A stretch of DNA of 64,000 nt from Dechloromonas sp. CZR5 (GCF_008711155.1 NZ_VUYQ01000010.1:1-64000); one strand, 5' to 3'; counted from the stretch's first letter, positions 18,260 to 29,660 are shown. Notes: generated by a model not told the origin, from the sequence alone. Made by a program: numbers and translations.

Positions 18260-19729
18260 TTAGCGCGGCAGTGTCGTCGAACCCATCAGGAAGGCATCGA
18301 CCTCACGAGCGGCCTGGCGACCTTCACGAATCGCCCAGACCACCAGCGACTGGCCGCGACGCACGTCACCGGCCGCATAGACGCCGTCGACATTGGTCTT
18401 GTAGCAGCCTTCACCATCGGTCGTTGCCTTGGCGTTGTTGCGTGCATCCTTCTCAACGCCGAAAGCTTCGAGCAGGCTACCCACCGGATTGGTGAAGCCC
18501 ATGGCCAGGAAGGCGGCATCGCACGGCAGTTCGAATTCCGAACCGGCGACCTCGACCATCTTGCCACCCTGCCACTCGACACGAACCGCCTTGAGCGCCT
18601 TGACGTTGCCCTTGCCATCGTCGATGAAGGACTTGGTAGCCACCGCGAATTCGCGGACAGTTTCACCTTCCTTATGGGACGACGAGGTACGCATCTTGAG
18701 CGGCCAGTACGGCCAGACCAGCGGCTTGTCTTCCTGCTCCGGCGGAGCCGGCATCAGTTCGAACTGGGTCACCGATGCGGCGCCGTGGCGGTAGCTGGTG
18801 CCGACGCAGTCCGAACCGGTATCGCCGCCGCCGATGACGACGACGTGCTTGCCCTTGACGTTGATCGGGTTCTTGACGCCCTGCTGCACTTCCTTGTTCT
18901 GCGGAATCAGGAACTCGAGCGCAGCATAGACGCCCTTGAGTTCACGGCCCGGCACCGGCAGATCGCGCGGCACTTCCGAACCGGCAGCCAGGATCACGGC
19001 GTCGAAATCCTCCTTCAGCTGTTCGGCCGAGACAGTCTCGGTGGCATCGTTGTTGATGCCGGCCGGGATATTCTTGTCGCCGACGATGACCTTGGTCTTG
19101 AAGGTCACGCCTTCAGCCTGCATCTGCGACACGCGGCGGTCGATGACCGACTTGTTCAGCTTGAAGTCCGGGATGCCGAAGCCGAGCAGGCCGCCGATAC
19201 GGCTGCTCTTCTCGAACACGGTCACGTCGTGACCGACGCGCGCCAACTGCTGGGCAGCGGCCATGCCGGCCGGCCCGGAGCCGACGACGGCAATCTTCTT
19301 GCCCGTCTTGACGGCGGCCGGCTGCGGCACGACCCAGCCCATTTCCCAGCCCTTGTCGATGATGAAATGCTCGATCGACTTGATGCCCACCGGCGCGGCG
19401 TTGATGCCGAGCGTACAGGCGGCTTCACAGGGCGCCGGGCAGATCCGGCCCGTGAAGTCCGGGAAATTGTTGGTCGAGTGCAGCACATCCAGCGCCTGCT
19501 TCCAGTTGCCGCGGAACACCAGGTCATTCCAGTCCGGAATGATGTTGTTCACCGGGCAGCCGGTGTTGCAGAACGGAATACCGCAGTCCATGCAGCGCGC
19601 GCCCTGGGTCTTGGCTTGCTCGTCAGACAGGGTCTGGACGAACTCCTTGTAATGCGTCAGGCGCTTTTCGACCGGTTCGTAGGCCTCTTCGAGGCGTTCG
19701 AACTCCATGAATCCAGTCGGCTTGCCCAT
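18260..19729 (-). CDS. gltD: Glutamate synthase small (beta) subunit
   Basis: The NADPH-oxidising flavoprotein subunit of glutamate synthase, which supplies electrons to the large subunit to convert 2-oxoglutarate plus glutamine to two glutamates. It has 489 residues. The N-terminal Cys clusters [19 protein letters not shown] (about 45-63) and CPAPCEAAC bind 4Fe-4S centres. Two dinucleotide folds follow: [16 protein letters not shown] (FAD, about 148-163) and [14 protein letters not shown] (NADPH). Its ATG shares one base with the gltB stop (TAATG), so the subunits are translationally coupled. Confidence 0.97.
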   Translation of the reverse strand: MGKPTGFMEFERLEEAYEPVEKRLTHYKEFVQTLSDEQAKTQGARCMDCGIPFCNTGCPVNNIIPDWNDLVFRGNWKQALDVLHSTNNFPDFTGRICPAPCEAACTLGINAAPVGIKSIEHFIIDKGWEMGWVVPQPAAVKTGKKIAVVGSGPAGMAAAQQLARVGHDVTVFEKSSRIGGLLGFGIPDFKLNKSVIDRRVSQMQAEGVTFKTKVIVGDKNIPAGINNDATETVSAEQLKEDFDAVILAAGSEVPRDLPVPGRELKGVYAALEFLIPQNKEVQQGVKNPINVKGKHVVVIGGGDTGSDCVGTSYRHGAASVTQFELMPAPPEQEDKPLVWPYWPLKMRTSSSHKEGETVREFAVATKSFIDDGKGNVKALKAVRVEWQGGKMVEVAGSEFELPCDAAFLAMGFTNPVGSLLEAFGVEKDARNNAKATTDGEGCYKTNVDGVYAAGDVRRGQSLVVWAIREGRQAAREVDAFLMGSTTLPR

Positions 19730-22700
19730 TATGCGGCCTCCTTCTGTGCAGCAGCGGCCATCTCGGTGAGCGCCCGCTTGTATTCGTGCGGATAGACTTT
19801 GACGAACTTCTCGCGATAGGCATCCCAGTTGGCCAGGATGGCCTTGGCGGTCTTGCTGCCGGTGTATTCGGCGTGACGGGTCACCAGCTCCTTGAGCTGG
19901 GTCTCGTCAGCCTGACCCCGGTGCAGCGGTTCGCCTGCGGCGTGGCGATTGGCCGGCAGAACCTTCTCGAGGGCAACCTGAGCCAGGTTGCAGCGGCTCT
20001 TGAAGGAACCATCCTCATCCAGCACGTAGGCGATGCCGCCCGACATGCCGGCCGCGAAGTTGCGACCCGTCATGCCCAGCACGGCAACGGTGCCGCCGGT
20101 CATGTATTCGCAACCGTGGTCGCCCACACCCTCGACGACAGCCGTGCCACCGGAGTTGCGGACGCAGAAGCGTTCGCCACCGACACCGGCGAAGAAGGCC
20201 TCGCCCTCGGTCGCACCGTACATGACGGTGTTGCCGACGATGATGTTCTGCTGCGTGTCGCCGCGGAAATCGGCGTTCGGCTTGATGATGATGCGGCCAC
20301 CCGACAGCCCCTTGCCGACGTAGTCGTTCCCTTCGCCCGTCAGGTCGAGGGTAACGCCACGCGCCAGGAAGGCACCGAAAGCCTGGCCGGCAGTGCCGGT
20401 CAGCTTGATGTGGATGGTGTCATCCGGCAGGCCGGCATTGCCATAACGCTTGGCCACTTCGCCCGACAGCATGGTGCCGCAGGTGCGGTTGACGTTGATG
20501 ATGGTCGTTTCGATCTGGACCTTCTGGCCCTTTTCGAGCGCCGGCTTGGCCTGTTCGATCAGCTTGTGGTCCAGTGCCTTCTCGAGGCCATGGTCCTGGC
20601 CTTCGGTATGGCGGCGCGACACTTCGGCCGGCACGTTCGGCTGGTAGAAGACCTTTGTGAAATCCAGGCCCTTCGCCTTCCAGTGTTCGATACCGGCACG
20701 CATGTCGAGCAGGTCGGCACGACCGACCAGGTCGTCGAACTTGCGGATACCCAGCTGGGCCATGATTTCGCGAGCTTCTTCGGCAACGAAGAAGAAGAAA
20801 TTCACGACGTGTTCCGGCTGGCCGGAGAAGCGCTGACGCAACACCGGATCCTGGGTGGCGACGCCAACCGGGCAGGTATTCAGGTGGCACTTGCGCATCA
20901 TGATGCAGCCTTCGACCACCAGCGGCGCAGTCGCGAAGCCGAACTCGTCGGCACCGAGCAGCGCGCCGATGACGACGTCGCGACCGGTCTTCATCTGGCC
21001 GTCGACCTGAACGCGGATACGCGAACGCAGGCGGTTCAGCACCAGGGTCTGCTGGGTTTCGGACAGGCCGAGTTCCCACGGCGTACCGGCGTGCTTGATG
21101 GAGGACTGCGGCGAAGCGCCCGTACCACCGTCAAAACCGGCGATCACGACGTGATCGGCCTTGGCCTTGGCAACACCGGCAGCCACTGTACCGACACCGA
21201 CTTCCGACACCAGCTTGACCGAGATCGAAGCCTTGGAGTTGGCGTTCTTCAGGTCATGGATGAGCTGCGCCAGATCCTCGATGGAGTAGATGTCGTGGTG
21301 CGGGGGCGGCGAGATCAGGCCGACACCCGGTACCGAGTGACGCAGGAAGCCGATGTACTCGGAAACCTTGTGACCCGGCAACTGGCCGCCTTCACCCGGC
21401 TTGGCACCTTGCGCCATCTTGATCTGGATCTGGTCGGCATTGACCAGGTATTCGGTGGTCACGCCGAAGCGGCCGGAAGCGACCTGCTTGATGGCGGAAC
21501 GCAGCGAGTCGCCTTCCTTGAAGGTGTAGTCGCGTTCGATACGCGAGGCACCGACGATTTCGGACAGGGTCTGGCCCGCCTTCAGCGGCTGGAAGCGCTT
21601 GGCATCCTCGCCACCTTCACCGGTATTCGACTTGCCGCCGATACGGTTCATGGCGATGGCCAGCGTGGTGTGCGCTTCGGTCGAGATCGAGCCGAGCGAC
21701 ATGGCGCCGGTGGCAAAACGCTTGACGATTTCCTTGGCCGGTTCGACTTCGTCGAGCGGAATCGGCTCGCCTTGCGGCTTGAGTTCAAACAGGCCGCGCA
21801 GGGTCAGGTGACGCTTGGTCTGATCGTTGATCAGCTTGGCGTATTCCTTGTAGGTTTCGTACTTGCCGGAGCGGGTCGAATGCTGCAGTTTGGCGATGGA
21901 GTCCGGGGTCCAGACGTGTTCTTCGCCACGGGTGCGATAGGCGTATTCGCCGCCGGCATCGAGCATGTTGGCCAGCACCGGATCAGCCGAGAAGGCTTCG
22001 GTATGCAGACGGATGGCTTCCTCGGCCACCTCGAAGACACCGATACCCTCGATGTTCGACGGCGTGCCGGTGAAGTACTTCTCGACGAAGTCCTTCTGCA
22101 GGCCGATCGCTTCGAAAATCTGGGCGCCGGTGTAGGACATGTAGGTCGAGATGCCCATCTTGGACATGACCTTGCACAGGCCCTTGCCGATGGCCTTAAT
22201 GAAGTTCTTGGTGAACTTTTCGGCCTTTTCGGCGTCGCCCTTGGCCAGGGATTCGATAGTTTCCAGCGCGAGGTACGGATGCACCGCTTCGGCACCGTAA
22301 CCGCCCAGCAGCGCGAAATGATGCACTTCGCGAGCGGAACCGGTCTCGACGACCAGACCGGCGCTGGTGCGCAGGCCCTTCTTGACCAGGTGCTGGTGAA
22401 TAGTCGACGTCGCCAGCAGCGCCGGAATGGCAACCTGCTCGGCGCTGACCTGGCGGTCGGAGACGATCAAGATGTTGGCGCCCGAACGTACGGCATCTTC
22501 CGCATCGGCAGCCAGCGAGGCCAGACGGGCTTCGATGCCGTCCTTGCCCCAGGCGACCGGATAGCAGATATCCAGTTCGAAGGAGCGGAACTTGTTCGAC
22601 GTGTACTTCTCGATGTTGCGCAGCTTTTCCATGTCGGCGAAGGACAGGACCGGCTGCGACACTTCGAGGCGGATCGGCGGGTTGATGTCGTTGGTGTTCA

Positions 22701-24366
22701 GCAGGTTCGGCTTCGGACCGATGAAGGACACCAGCGACATGACCAGTTCTTCGCGGATCGGGTCGATCGGCGGATTGGTCACCTGGGCGAACAGCTGCTT
22801 GAAGTAGGCGTACAGGGTCTTGTTCTTGGCCGACAGCACCGGCAGTGCCGAGTCGGTACCCATCGAACCGGTCGCTTCTTCGCCGTTCTGGACCATCGGC
22901 TCGAGAATGACCTTGACGTCTTCCTGGGTGTAGCCGAAAGCCTGCTGGCGATCGAGCAGCGAGGCGGACGACGCGGCGCACTTTTCATCGGCGGCCGGCA
23001 CTTCGTCGAGCTTGATGCGAATCTTCTCGATCCACTCGCGGTAGGGCTTGGCGTTGGCCAGGGAGTTCTTCAGTTCTTGGTCATCGATGATGCGGCCCTG
23101 TTCCATGTCGATCAGGAACATCTTGCCCGGCTGCAGACGCCACTTCTTGACAATCTTCTTGTCCGGAATCGGCAGCACGCCGGATTCCGAAGCCATGACC
23201 ACGAGGTCATCGTCGGTCACCAGATAGCGGGCCGGACGCAGGCCGTTACGGTCCAGCGTGGCGCCGATCTGGCGGCCGTCGGTGAAGGCCACAGCGGCGG
23301 GGCCGTCCCACGGCTCCATCATGGCGGCATGGTATTCATAGAAGGCGCGACGGTTCTCGTCCATCGTCGTGTGCTTTTCCCAAGCTTCCGGAATCATCAG
23401 CATGACGGCCTGGGCCAGCGAATAACCGCCACCCATGACGAGCAGTTCGAGCGCATTGTCGAAGGATGCGGAGTCCGACTGACCCGGATAATGCAGCGGC
23501 CAGACCTTCTTCAGATCGTCACCGAGGATGGGCGAGGAAATCGCCTGTTCGCGGGCCTTGAACCAGTTGACGTTGCCGCGCACGGTGTTGATTTCACCGT
23601 TGTGGGCAATGTAGCGGAACGGGTGGGCCAGATCCCAGGTCGGGAAGGTGTTGGTCGAGAAACGCTGGTGAACCAAGGCCAGGGCAGTAACCGTGCGCTT
23701 GTCCTGCAGGTCGAGGTAATACACGCCAACCTGGTCAGCCAGCAGCAGACCCTTGTAGTTCACGGTACGGGCCGAGAAGGACGGCACGTAGAATTCCTGG
23801 CCGTGCTTCAGCTTCAACGACTTGATGGCGTTGGCAGCACGGCGGCGGATGATGTACAGCTTGCGCTCAAGCGCGTCGGTGACGAAGACGTCCGGACCAC
23901 GGCCGACGAAGATCTGGCGGATCACCGGCTCCTTGGCCTTGACTGTCGGCGACATCGGCATGTCGGCATTGACCGGCACATCGCGCCACCCGAGGATGAT
24001 CTGGCCTTCGGCCAGCACGGAACGCTCGATTTCCTCGACGCAGGCGTGGCGCGAAGCGGCCTCCTGCGGCAGGAAAACCATGCCGACACCGTACTCGCCG
24101 TTCGGCGGCAGTTCGACGCCCTGCTTGGCCATTTCCTCGCGATAGAACTGATCCGGAATCTGGATCAGGATACCGGCACCGTCACCCTGCAGCGGGTCAG
24201 CGCCAACGGCGCCGCGGTGGTCGATATTTTTGAGGATCAACAAACCCTGCTCGACGATATTGTGGCTCTTCTGGCCTTTGACATGAGCAACAAAGCCCAC
24301 GCCGCAAGCGTCGTGCTCGTTGGCGGGGTCGTACAAACCCTGCCGATCAGGTACTGCCGGTTCCAT
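19729..24366 (-). CDS. gltB: Glutamate synthase large (alpha) subunit
   Basis: The catalytic subunit of NADPH-GOGAT. The N-terminal glutamine amidotransferase domain begins with the nucleophile Cys in [14 protein letters not shown] after a roughly 20-residue propeptide. A central domain and the FMN-binding synthase domain follow ([11 protein letters not shown] and [10 protein letters not shown] regions), with the 3Fe-4S cysteines in [14 protein letters not shown], and a GXGXG-rich beta-helix at the end. The length of 1545 residues is normal. I prefer the ATG at 24366, spaced about 9 bases from AAGGA; an ATG three codons upstream touches that same sequence. The promoter and a terminator-like leader lie upstream (24389-24506). 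Confidence 0.97.
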   Translation of the reverse strand: MEPAVPDRQGLYDPANEHDACGVGFVAHVKGQKSHNIVEQGLLILKNIDHRGAVGADPLQGDGAGILIQIPDQFYREEMAKQGVELPPNGEYGVGMVFLPQEAASRHACVEEIERSVLAEGQIILGWRDVPVNADMPMSPTVKAKEPVIRQIFVGRGPDVFVTDALERKLYIIRRRAANAIKSLKLKHGQEFYVPSFSARTVNYKGLLLADQVGVYYLDLQDKRTVTALALVHQRFSTNTFPTWDLAHPFRYIAHNGEINTVRGNVNWFKAREQAISSPILGDDLKKVWPLHYPGQSDSASFDNALELLVMGGGYSLAQAVMLMIPEAWEKHTTMDENRRAFYEYHAAMMEPWDGPAAVAFTDGRQIGATLDRNGLRPARYLVTDDDLVVMASESGVLPIPDKKIVKKWRLQPGKMFLIDMEQGRIIDDQELKNSLANAKPYREWIEKIRIKLDEVPAADEKCAASSASLLDRQQAFGYTQEDVKVILEPMVQNGEEATGSMGTDSALPVLSAKNKTLYAYFKQLFAQVTNPPIDPIREELVMSLVSFIGPKPNLLNTNDINPPIRLEVSQPVLSFADMEKLRNIEKYTSNKFRSFELDICYPVAWGKDGIEARLASLAADAEDAVRSGANILIVSDRQVSAEQVAIPALLATSTIHQHLVKKGLRTSAGLVVETGSAREVHHFALLGGYGAEAVHPYLALETIESLAKGDAEKAEKFTKNFIKAIGKGLCKVMSKMGISTYMSYTGAQIFEAIGLQKDFVEKYFTGTPSNIEGIGVFEVAEEAIRLHTEAFSADPVLANMLDAGGEYAYRTRGEEHVWTPDSIAKLQHSTRSGKYETYKEYAKLINDQTKRHLTLRGLFELKPQGEPIPLDEVEPAKEIVKRFATGAMSLGSISTEAHTTLAIAMNRIGGKSNTGEGGEDAKRFQPLKAGQTLSEIVGASRIERDYTFKEGDSLRSAIKQVASGRFGVTTEYLVNADQIQIKMAQGAKPGEGGQLPGHKVSEYIGFLRHSVPGVGLISPPPHHDIYSIEDLAQLIHDLKNANSKASISVKLVSEVGVGTVAAGVAKAKADHVVIAGFDGGTGASPQSSIKHAGTPWELGLSETQQTLVLNRLRSRIRVQVDGQMKTGRDVVIGALLGADEFGFATAPLVVEGCIMMRKCHLNTCPVGVATQDPVLRQRFSGQPEHVVNFFFFVAEEAREIMAQLGIRKFDDLVGRADLLDMRAGIEHWKAKGLDFTKVFYQPNVPAEVSRRHTEGQDHGLEKALDHKLIEQAKPALEKGQKVQIETTIINVNRTCGTMLSGEVAKRYGNAGLPDDTIHIKLTGTAGQAFGAFLARGVTLDLTGEGNDYVGKGLSGGRIIIKPNADFRGDTQQNIIVGNTVMYGATEGEAFFAGVGGERFCVRNSGGTAVVEGVGDHGCEYMTGGTVAVLGMTGRNFAAGMSGGIAYVLDEDGSFKSRCNLAQVALEKVLPANRHAAGEPLHRGQADETQLKELVTRHAEYTGSKTAKAILANWDAYREKFVKVYPHEYKRALTEMAAAAQKEAA

Positions 24367-24388
24367 CACACGCATTCCTTCAAAGTAC

Positions 24389-24412
24389 TTGGCCCTCCTG
24401 CATCAGGGCCAA
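24389..24412 (-). promoter_or_regulatory. Second stem-loop in the gltB leader
   Basis: TTGGCCCT (24389-24396) pairs perfectly with AGGGCCAA (24405-24412), an 8-bp stem with an 8-base loop, lying between the leader terminator and the gltB Shine-Dalgarno. It could affect ribosome access or pair alternatively with the terminator arm, which also carries a GGCC. Confidence 0.5.
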
Positions 24413-24417
24413 TGATG

Positions 24418-24450
24418 AAAAAAGCCGAACGTCATATTCGACGCTTCGGC
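24418..24450 (-). terminator. Intrinsic terminator between aroB and gltB, in the gltB leader
   Basis: On the minus strand GCCGAAGCGTC pairs with GACGTTCGGC (one bulged base) and is followed by TTTTTT. It lies 90 bases past the aroB stop and about 50 bases before the gltB start. It can end aroB transcription, but it also lies downstream of the best gltB promoter, which makes it a possible attenuator. Confidence 0.75.
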
Positions 24451-24477
24451 CTGTACGAAAATTTGAGGCAACCATTA

Positions 24478-24506
24478 AATATACTGGCAAACCCCTGTCG
24501 AATCAA
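24478..24506 (-). promoter_or_regulatory. Sigma70-type promoter for gltBD
   Basis: On the minus strand TTGATT (24501-24506), 17 bases, then TATATT (24478-24483). The predicted transcript starts near 24470 and passes through the hairpin-plus-T-run at 24418-24450 before reaching gltB. Confidence 0.6.
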
Positions 24507-24540
24507 GATGCTGCAATGCACCAAACTCGCCCACCGAACG

Positions 24541-25650
24541 TCAACCGGTCCCCGTATCGGTGCATCGTGCGGTGATTGCCGCAGCAATCTGCTCCGGGGT
24601 TGCGACATCGGAGACTACGGCCTTTCCAATTCCCTGCAACAGCACCAGACGCAACTTTCCATCCTGAACCTTCTTGTCATGGCTCATCAACGCGACATAG
24701 CGCTCGACGCCAAGAGCAGGCCCATGGACCGGCAATCCGGCACGAACAAAAATACGCTCAATCCGGGTCACCGTTGCCGCTTCAATCCAACCCAAAGCAC
24801 GCGACAACTCTGCAGCAATGAGCGTGCCCGCAGATACCGCCTCGCCGTGAAGCCACTCGCCGTAACCCATGCCTGTTTCGATGGCATGACCAAAGGTATG
24901 GCCCAGGTTGAGCAAGGCACGCTCTCCGCTCTCCCGTTCATCGGCAGCAACAACCTCTGCCTTGTTGGCACAGGATCGGCGCACCGCATAAACCAGCGCC
25001 GCCTGGTCGCGCGCCAGAAGCTTTTCCAGATTGACCTCCAGCCAATCAAAAAACTCAGGATCGCGAATCAGACCGTATTTGATGACCTCTGCCAGTCCCG
25101 CCTTGAGCTCCCGGTCCGGAAGCGTGTCGAGCGTGGAAATATCCGCCAGCACCAACTTGGGTTGATAGAAAGCGCCGATCATGTTCTTGCCCATCGGATG
25201 GTTGATCGCGGTCTTTCCACCCACCGACGAATCGACCTGCGAGAGCAAGGTCGTCGGCACTTGAATAAACGGCATCCCGCGTTGATAACATGCCGCTGCA
25301 AAGCCGCCCATATCGCCGATGACACCGCCGCCCAGGGCGATCAATACCGTGTTTCGCTCGCAACGCTCCGTTAGCAAGGCATCGAAGATCAGGTTCAGCG
25401 TCTCCCATGTCTTGTACCTCTCGCCATCGGGCAGGATGACCGAATGCGCCGAAATGCCACCACGCGCCAGGTTTTCGCACAAACGACTCAAATAGAGCGG
25501 TGCCACCGTTTCGTTGGAGACCACCATCACCTTTTTCTGCTTGATGAAAGGAGGGAGCAATCCCTCTTGATCCAGAAGACCCGGACCGATATGAATGGGA
25601 TAGGAGCGCTCCTCAAGCGCGACCTCAAGGGTCTCAATCAAGCTTTGCAT
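24541..25650 (-). CDS. aroB: 3-dehydroquinate synthase
   Basis: Second step of the shikimate pathway: converts DAHP to 3-dehydroquinate with bound NAD and a divalent metal. It has 369 residues with the NAD-binding [15 protein letters not shown] (about 106-120), [20 protein letters not shown], the metal-ligand AEVIKYG and [12 protein letters not shown] regions. The start lies 13 bases inside the aroK 3' end, so aroK-aroB are translationally coupled. pilQ-aroK-aroB is a common order in betaproteobacteria. Confidence 0.97.
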   Translation of the reverse strand: MQSLIETLEVALEERSYPIHIGPGLLDQEGLLPPFIKQKKVMVVSNETVAPLYLSRLCENLARGGISAHSVILPDGERYKTWETLNLIFDALLTERCERNTVLIALGGGVIGDMGGFAAACYQRGMPFIQVPTTLLSQVDSSVGGKTAINHPMGKNMIGAFYQPKLVLADISTLDTLPDRELKAGLAEVIKYGLIRDPEFFDWLEVNLEKLLARDQAALVYAVRRSCANKAEVVAADERESGERALLNLGHTFGHAIETGMGYGEWLHGEAVSAGTLIAAELSRALGWIEAATVTRIERIFVRAGLPVHGPALGVERYVALMSHDKKVQDGKLRLVLLQGIGKAVVSDVATPEQIAAAITARCTDTGTG

Positions 25651-26165
25651 AAGCGGTTGAATTCTCTCAATAGATGCTGGACGATTCCCGCCGCCACCAG
25701 ATGGGAGCCATCGACAACGATATGCGCAGCCTCCCGGTACAGCGGATCGCGCACTGCATGCAACTCTTCCAGGCGAGCCAGCGGATCTTCGACATGGAGC
25801 AACGGACGGTTACGATCGTGGCGCGTCCTCTCAAACAACAACCGGGGCGGAACGTTCAGATAGACGACCCAGCCCGTCTCGTTCAGACGACGACGATTCT
25901 CGGGATTGATGACCACACCACCTCCCGTTGCCAAGACTAGACCGCTTCCGGCGGTGAGTTCATGCAGTGTTTGTGCTTCGCGGCGACGGAATCCGTCCTC
26001 GCCTTCAATTTCAAAAATCGTCGGAATCGGAACCCCGGTTCGCTCCACGATTTCGTGATCGGAATCCATGAAAGGACGACTCAAACGCTTGGCAAGCATG
26101 CGCCCGACTGTCGTTTTACCAGCCCCCATCAGGCCTACCAGATAAATGTTTCGGTTTTGTTCCAC
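25638..26165 (-). CDS. aroK: Shikimate kinase
   Basis: Phosphorylates shikimate at the 3-hydroxyl using ATP. It has 175 residues; the Walker A motif [12 protein letters not shown] spans about residues 11-22, followed by the shikimate-binding DSDHEI, RR and ATGGGVV motifs and an adenine-lid DRNRPLL region. The start is a GTG at 26165; the P-loop is so close that no later start is possible. No Shine-Dalgarno is seen, and a TAAAAT box ends only six bases upstream, so a leaderless start is conceivable. A terminator separates it from pilQ. Confidence 0.95.
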   Translation of the reverse strand: MEQNRNIYLVGLMGAGKTTVGRMLAKRLSRPFMDSDHEIVERTGVPIPTIFEIEGEDGFRRREAQTLHELTAGSGLVLATGGGVVINPENRRRLNETGWVVYLNVPPRLLFERTRHDRNRPLLHVEDPLARLEELHAVRDPLYREAAHIVVDGSHLVAAGIVQHLLREFNRLCKA

Positions 26166-26196
26166 GGAAGAATTTTAGCCGAGTCTTGAATGGACA

Positions 26197-26223
26197 CAAA
26201 AAAGGCCGGCAAAGGCCGGCCTT
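26197..26223 (-). terminator. Intrinsic terminator of the pilMNOPQ operon
   Basis: AAGGCCGGC (26202-26210) pairs with GCCGGCCTT (26215-26223), loop AAAG, followed on the minus strand by a run of Ts. It lies just past the pilQ stop codon. Confidence 0.88.
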
Positions 26224-26242
26224 CACGTGTCTAACGAACCAA

Positions 26243-28438
26243 TTACTCTAGTTGAATCTTGTCCGAAATCACTCGCGGGGTGATGAACACCAAAAGCTCG
26301 CGGCGCTCGCCTTTATCAGTCTTGACCTTGAACAACCAGCCGAGGAAGGGAATATCACCCAGCAAAGGAACCTTTTCTACCGTATTCTCGGTCTTGGTCA
26401 TGAAGACACCACCGATAACCACGGTACCACCATTGTCGACCAATACATTGGTTTCCACGACTGAACTCTTGATTGGCGGATTGAGATAGCCATTGGCACT
26501 CACAGCCTTCGTCCAGTCCGGCTCCTCCTTCTTGACGATCAAAGCCATCCGAACCGACCCCTCCGGCGTAATTTGCGGAACCACCTCAAGAGACAGTTTT
26601 GCTGGCTTGAAATTGACCGTAGTCGTCGTCGTCCCGCCAGAACTCGTCGACGTGATGTACGGAACCTCTGTGCCATCTTCAATCTTGGCCTTGACATTGT
26701 TAGCGGTAATTACCCGGGGGCTCGAAATAATCTTGCCAATACCGTCAGACTCGAGGGCGGCCAATTCCAGATTTAGAAATTTCGTCAGACTGGAGTTGAA
26801 CAAAGACAACGCCAAAGTCCCCCCAGATGAAGCAAATGCTGGCAAATTCACCCCGATTGTTTGCGGAGTACTCTGAGTGGCAGGGGTAAACGTGGAGGTA
26901 GTCGTACCATCTTTGGTTGAGCTACTAAATGTTGATGGCGTAACCTTGCCTCCCAAGACATTCCACCCACTCCCACCCAAGACGTTGCTCTTCTGGCTCA
27001 GGAAATTAAGCTTAGCCCCGAGATTACGGTTGAAGCTATCACTTGCCTCAACGACACGCGCCTCAATCAAAACCTGTCGTGCTCCAATATCAATAGCGGA
27101 AATAAAGGCGCGTATTTCCTCTAATTTACTGGGAATGTCATTTACGAACAGAAGATTGGATTGAGGGTCCGCGACGGCACTCCCTCGTTTACTCAAAATT
27201 CGCTGAACATTGACTGTCGTACCAGGGGGTAGCGGAGTGACCACAGCACCAATTGGTGGCAACCCAGCCAGCAATCGGGCAACATCCGCTGATTTTTGAT
27301 AATTCAACTGGAACTGCTCCAGCTTCAATGGCTCCAACTCATTAATTTGCTGCTTCGACTCGAATTCCAGTTTTTCACGGGTAGCGATCTCATCACGCGG
27401 AGCAATCATGATGATGTTGCCCTTCTTGCGCATATCCAGCCCTTTTTGCTGGAAGATGATATCAATCACCTGATCAGCCGGAACATCTTTAAGCACGAGG
27501 GTAGTCGTTCCCGTTACCGTTTCACTGATAACCGCATTCAACCCCAACTCCTCTGCCATCAGACGTAGTAGCGCGCGGACGTCCCCATTCTGATAATTGA
27601 TGCTGACGCGCGGCCCTTGGTAGCCAATTTTGGCCCCCTGAACCAGTTTATTGGGATCTTCGATAATTCGCTTGACCTCAACAATGAACTGATTATCGCT
27701 TTGATAGGCATTGTGTTCCCATAGGCCCTTAGGGGTGATTGTCATCCGTACGTTATCACCGTTGGCACGCGTTTCTATGGAGGTTACTGGGGTGGCAAAG
27801 TCTGTGACATCGAGTTTTCTGCGCAGCCGGTCGGGAACTGTTGTCTTGACGAAGTCGACGACCAGAGCAGAGCCCTGCTGCCTAATGTCGATTCCAGTAC
27901 CAGAATCGCTCAGGTCAACGATAATTCGCCCCTCCCCGTCTTTTCCCCTACGGAAGAGAACATCGCTCACCGAGTGCTTGGTGCCGACCAGACTTTCCTC
28001 TGCAAAACGCGTGGAACGCGTCGATGCATTTTCGATTACACGCTCAATCGGAGAGAGAGTGACGTAGAGCGACTTTCCTTCCAGACGAGTCTTGTAGTTC
28101 AGACTCTTGGTCAGGTTAAGAACGACACGCGTCCGGTCGCCAACCTGAACCACATTCATGCTGCGCAGATCGCCTTGGTTGAATACCTGACTATTCTTTC
28201 CCAATGCATTGGCAGTCGACTGAAAATCCAAGGCAATTTTGGCGGGAGTTGCGACACTGAACCCTGGAGGAGCAGCCAAAAGAGGCTCCTTCATATCAAT
28301 TCGCAGAGATATCTGGTTTCCTTGCTGCGCAACGTTAACGGCCTCAATCGCATTGGAGACTGGGGACTCGGCACGAACTACAGGCGACAAAGCAAGACAC
28401 ACCACAAAGGCAGCCATTGCGCGACTAATGAATTTCAT
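26243..28438 (-). CDS. pilQ: Type IV pilus outer-membrane secretin
   Basis: Forms the outer-membrane ring through which type IV pili extend. The 731 residues comprise a signal peptide (cleavage near VRA-ES, about residue 23), two AMIN domains that bind peptidoglycan (about 30-135 and 150-265), an STN/N0 domain (about 278-345), a secretin N1 domain and the secretin core (VPYITSTSSGGTTTTTVNF gate region, VLVDNGGTVVIGGVF, PLLGDIPFLGWLFK). It overlaps pilP by 4 bases. The pilQPO coding sequence is visibly less GC-rich than its neighbours. Confidence 0.96.
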   Translation of the reverse strand: MKFISRAMAAFVVCLALSPVVRAESPVSNAIEAVNVAQQGNQISLRIDMKEPLLAAPPGFSVATPAKIALDFQSTANALGKNSQVFNQGDLRSMNVVQVGDRTRVVLNLTKSLNYKTRLEGKSLYVTLSPIERVIENASTRSTRFAEESLVGTKHSVSDVLFRRGKDGEGRIIVDLSDSGTGIDIRQQGSALVVDFVKTTVPDRLRRKLDVTDFATPVTSIETRANGDNVRMTITPKGLWEHNAYQSDNQFIVEVKRIIEDPNKLVQGAKIGYQGPRVSINYQNGDVRALLRLMAEELGLNAVISETVTGTTTLVLKDVPADQVIDIIFQQKGLDMRKKGNIIMIAPRDEIATREKLEFESKQQINELEPLKLEQFQLNYQKSADVARLLAGLPPIGAVVTPLPPGTTVNVQRILSKRGSAVADPQSNLLFVNDIPSKLEEIRAFISAIDIGARQVLIEARVVEASDSFNRNLGAKLNFLSQKSNVLGGSGWNVLGGKVTPSTFSSSTKDGTTTSTFTPATQSTPQTIGVNLPAFASSGGTLALSLFNSSLTKFLNLELAALESDGIGKIISSPRVITANNVKAKIEDGTEVPYITSTSSGGTTTTTVNFKPAKLSLEVVPQITPEGSVRMALIVKKEEPDWTKAVSANGYLNPPIKSSVVETNVLVDNGGTVVIGGVFMTKTENTVEKVPLLGDIPFLGWLFKVKTDKGERRELLVFITPRVISDKIQLE

Positions 28439-28980
28439 TTCTTGCTCCCCTCCTTGCTCTGCAGGTAGAGGGAACTTTTGCGCTCACTCCAATCACCTGC
28501 AGAATCCTGAATCAATTCCCGCACTTGCACTTCAGTGTCCGAAACCTGAGTCACCATGCCAAAATCAAGCCCCATATAGTCCCCAACCTTAACCTGCTTG
28601 ACCTTGTCTTCGACCTGTATGACGGCCATCGGACGCTTGTTGACGTTCATGTAACCAATCATCTTGAGCGACTCTAGCGGATACTTTTCCAACATGCTGT
28701 TACGAATTTCTCGCGCCTCGTAATCAGGCTGGAATGCCCCCCCCTTGCCTGCCAACTGTTTGTACCTGGACTCAGGTTCAATCTTGTTTGGTTTGAAAGG
28801 ATCAAGGACACCATCCATTCCATAGGGAACGGGTTGGTAAGGCTTCACCTCGGGTAATTTGGGAACATTACCGCGCATATCCTTAGTGTTTTCGACCATC
28901 CATTGCTTCAAGTTCTCATGGTCGCCACCGGCACACGCCGTCAACACTCCGCAAATCGCAATGAGCGTCACGCGTTTCAT
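28435..28980 (-). CDS. pilP: Type IV pilus lipoprotein PilP
   Basis: An inner-membrane lipoprotein (181 residues) that links the PilNO complex to PilQ. A lipoprotein signal peptide ends in the lipobox LTAC, acylated Cys at about residue 16. The C-terminal beta-sandwich HR domain begins near KYPLESLKMIGYMN, with KVGDYMGLDFGMV typical of the family. ATGA overlaps with neighbours on both sides show tight translational coupling. Confidence 0.95.
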   Translation of the reverse strand: MKRVTLIAICGVLTACAGGDHENLKQWMVENTKDMRGNVPKLPEVKPYQPVPYGMDGVLDPFKPNKIEPESRYKQLAGKGGAFQPDYEAREIRNSMLEKYPLESLKMIGYMNVNKRPMAVIQVEDKVKQVKVGDYMGLDFGMVTQVSDTEVQVRELIQDSAGDWSERKSSLYLQSKEGSKK

Positions 28981-29660
28981 TTCTTCGCTCCCTGCTCAGC
29001 CTTCTTCTGCTGCTCAGCCTTCTTTTGGCGGGAAACCTCTTCCTCGTCGAGATAGCGGAAGGTTTTGGTGGTCGCATCCAAAGTCAGTAACCCACCCTCT
29101 TTTACCGGAGCGATAGAGATATTGTTAAGCGTCACGATTCTTGGCAGTTTGGCGATATCAGCCGCAAACGCACCAAAATCATGGTAACTGCCATTAATTT
29201 TGACCGTAACTGGAAGCTCGGCGTAGAAATCCTTGATTTGCTCCTGACCCGGCTTGAAAAGTTCAAATTGCAATCCGCGACCAAGGCCAGCCTGATTGAT
29301 TTCGATCAGAAGCGCTTCGATTTCCGACTTGTCCGGCAACTGCTTCAACAGTGCACCAAAGGATCGATCAATCTCGGCCAGTTGCTGAACATACAAATCC
29401 AGATTGATAGCTTGGCGCTTCTTATCTACATATTGCTGCTTTAAGGTTTCTTCTTCTCGCTGTTTGGATTCGAGGTCGACAAACTGGTCACTCCAAACAA
29501 ACCACCAACCTGCAGCAACAATGGCAACCAATAATCCGAACAAGATAGTTATCTTCGGAATCAGCGGCCATGCCCCAGGGTCATTCGGGTTCAAGAAGCG
29601 GAAGTCGTCTGCTATTGACTGTAAATCAACTGCTGGCAAGGAGATGGATTTGATATTCAC
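28977..29660 (-). CDS. pilO: Type IV pilus alignment protein PilO
   Basis: A bitopic inner-membrane protein (227 residues): one membrane helix (about 37-57, ITILFGLLVAIVAAGWWFVW), a coiled coil (about 62-105) and a periplasmic ferredoxin-like domain (YAELPVTVKINGSYHDFGAF). The C-terminus is a Lys/Gln/Ala-rich tail with EQQKKAEQ repeated. It dimerises with PilN and positions PilP and PilQ. It overlaps pilN and pilP by 4 bases each. Confidence 0.95.
   Translation of the reverse strand: MNIKSISLPAVDLQSIADDFRFLNPNDPGAWPLIPKITILFGLLVAIVAAGWWFVWSDQFVDLESKQREEETLKQQYVDKKRQAINLDLYVQQLAEIDRSFGALLKQLPDKSEIEALLIEINQAGLGRGLQFELFKPGQEQIKDFYAELPVTVKINGSYHDFGAFAADIAKLPRIVTLNNISIAPVKEGGLLTLDATTKTFRYLDEEEVSRQKKAEQQKKAEQGAKK

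Noticed and set aside
17993..19795. Plus-strand open frame of 600 codons opposite gltD
   Set aside because: Shadow of gltD, which has intact Cys clusters and dinucleotide motifs, and it reads through the gltD terminator.
19786..25374. Plus-strand open frame of 1862 codons opposite gltB and aroB
   Set aside because: A GC-rich antisense shadow. The minus-strand genes have full catalytic motifs and correct lengths; the plus frame shows no domain and crosses a terminator and promoter.
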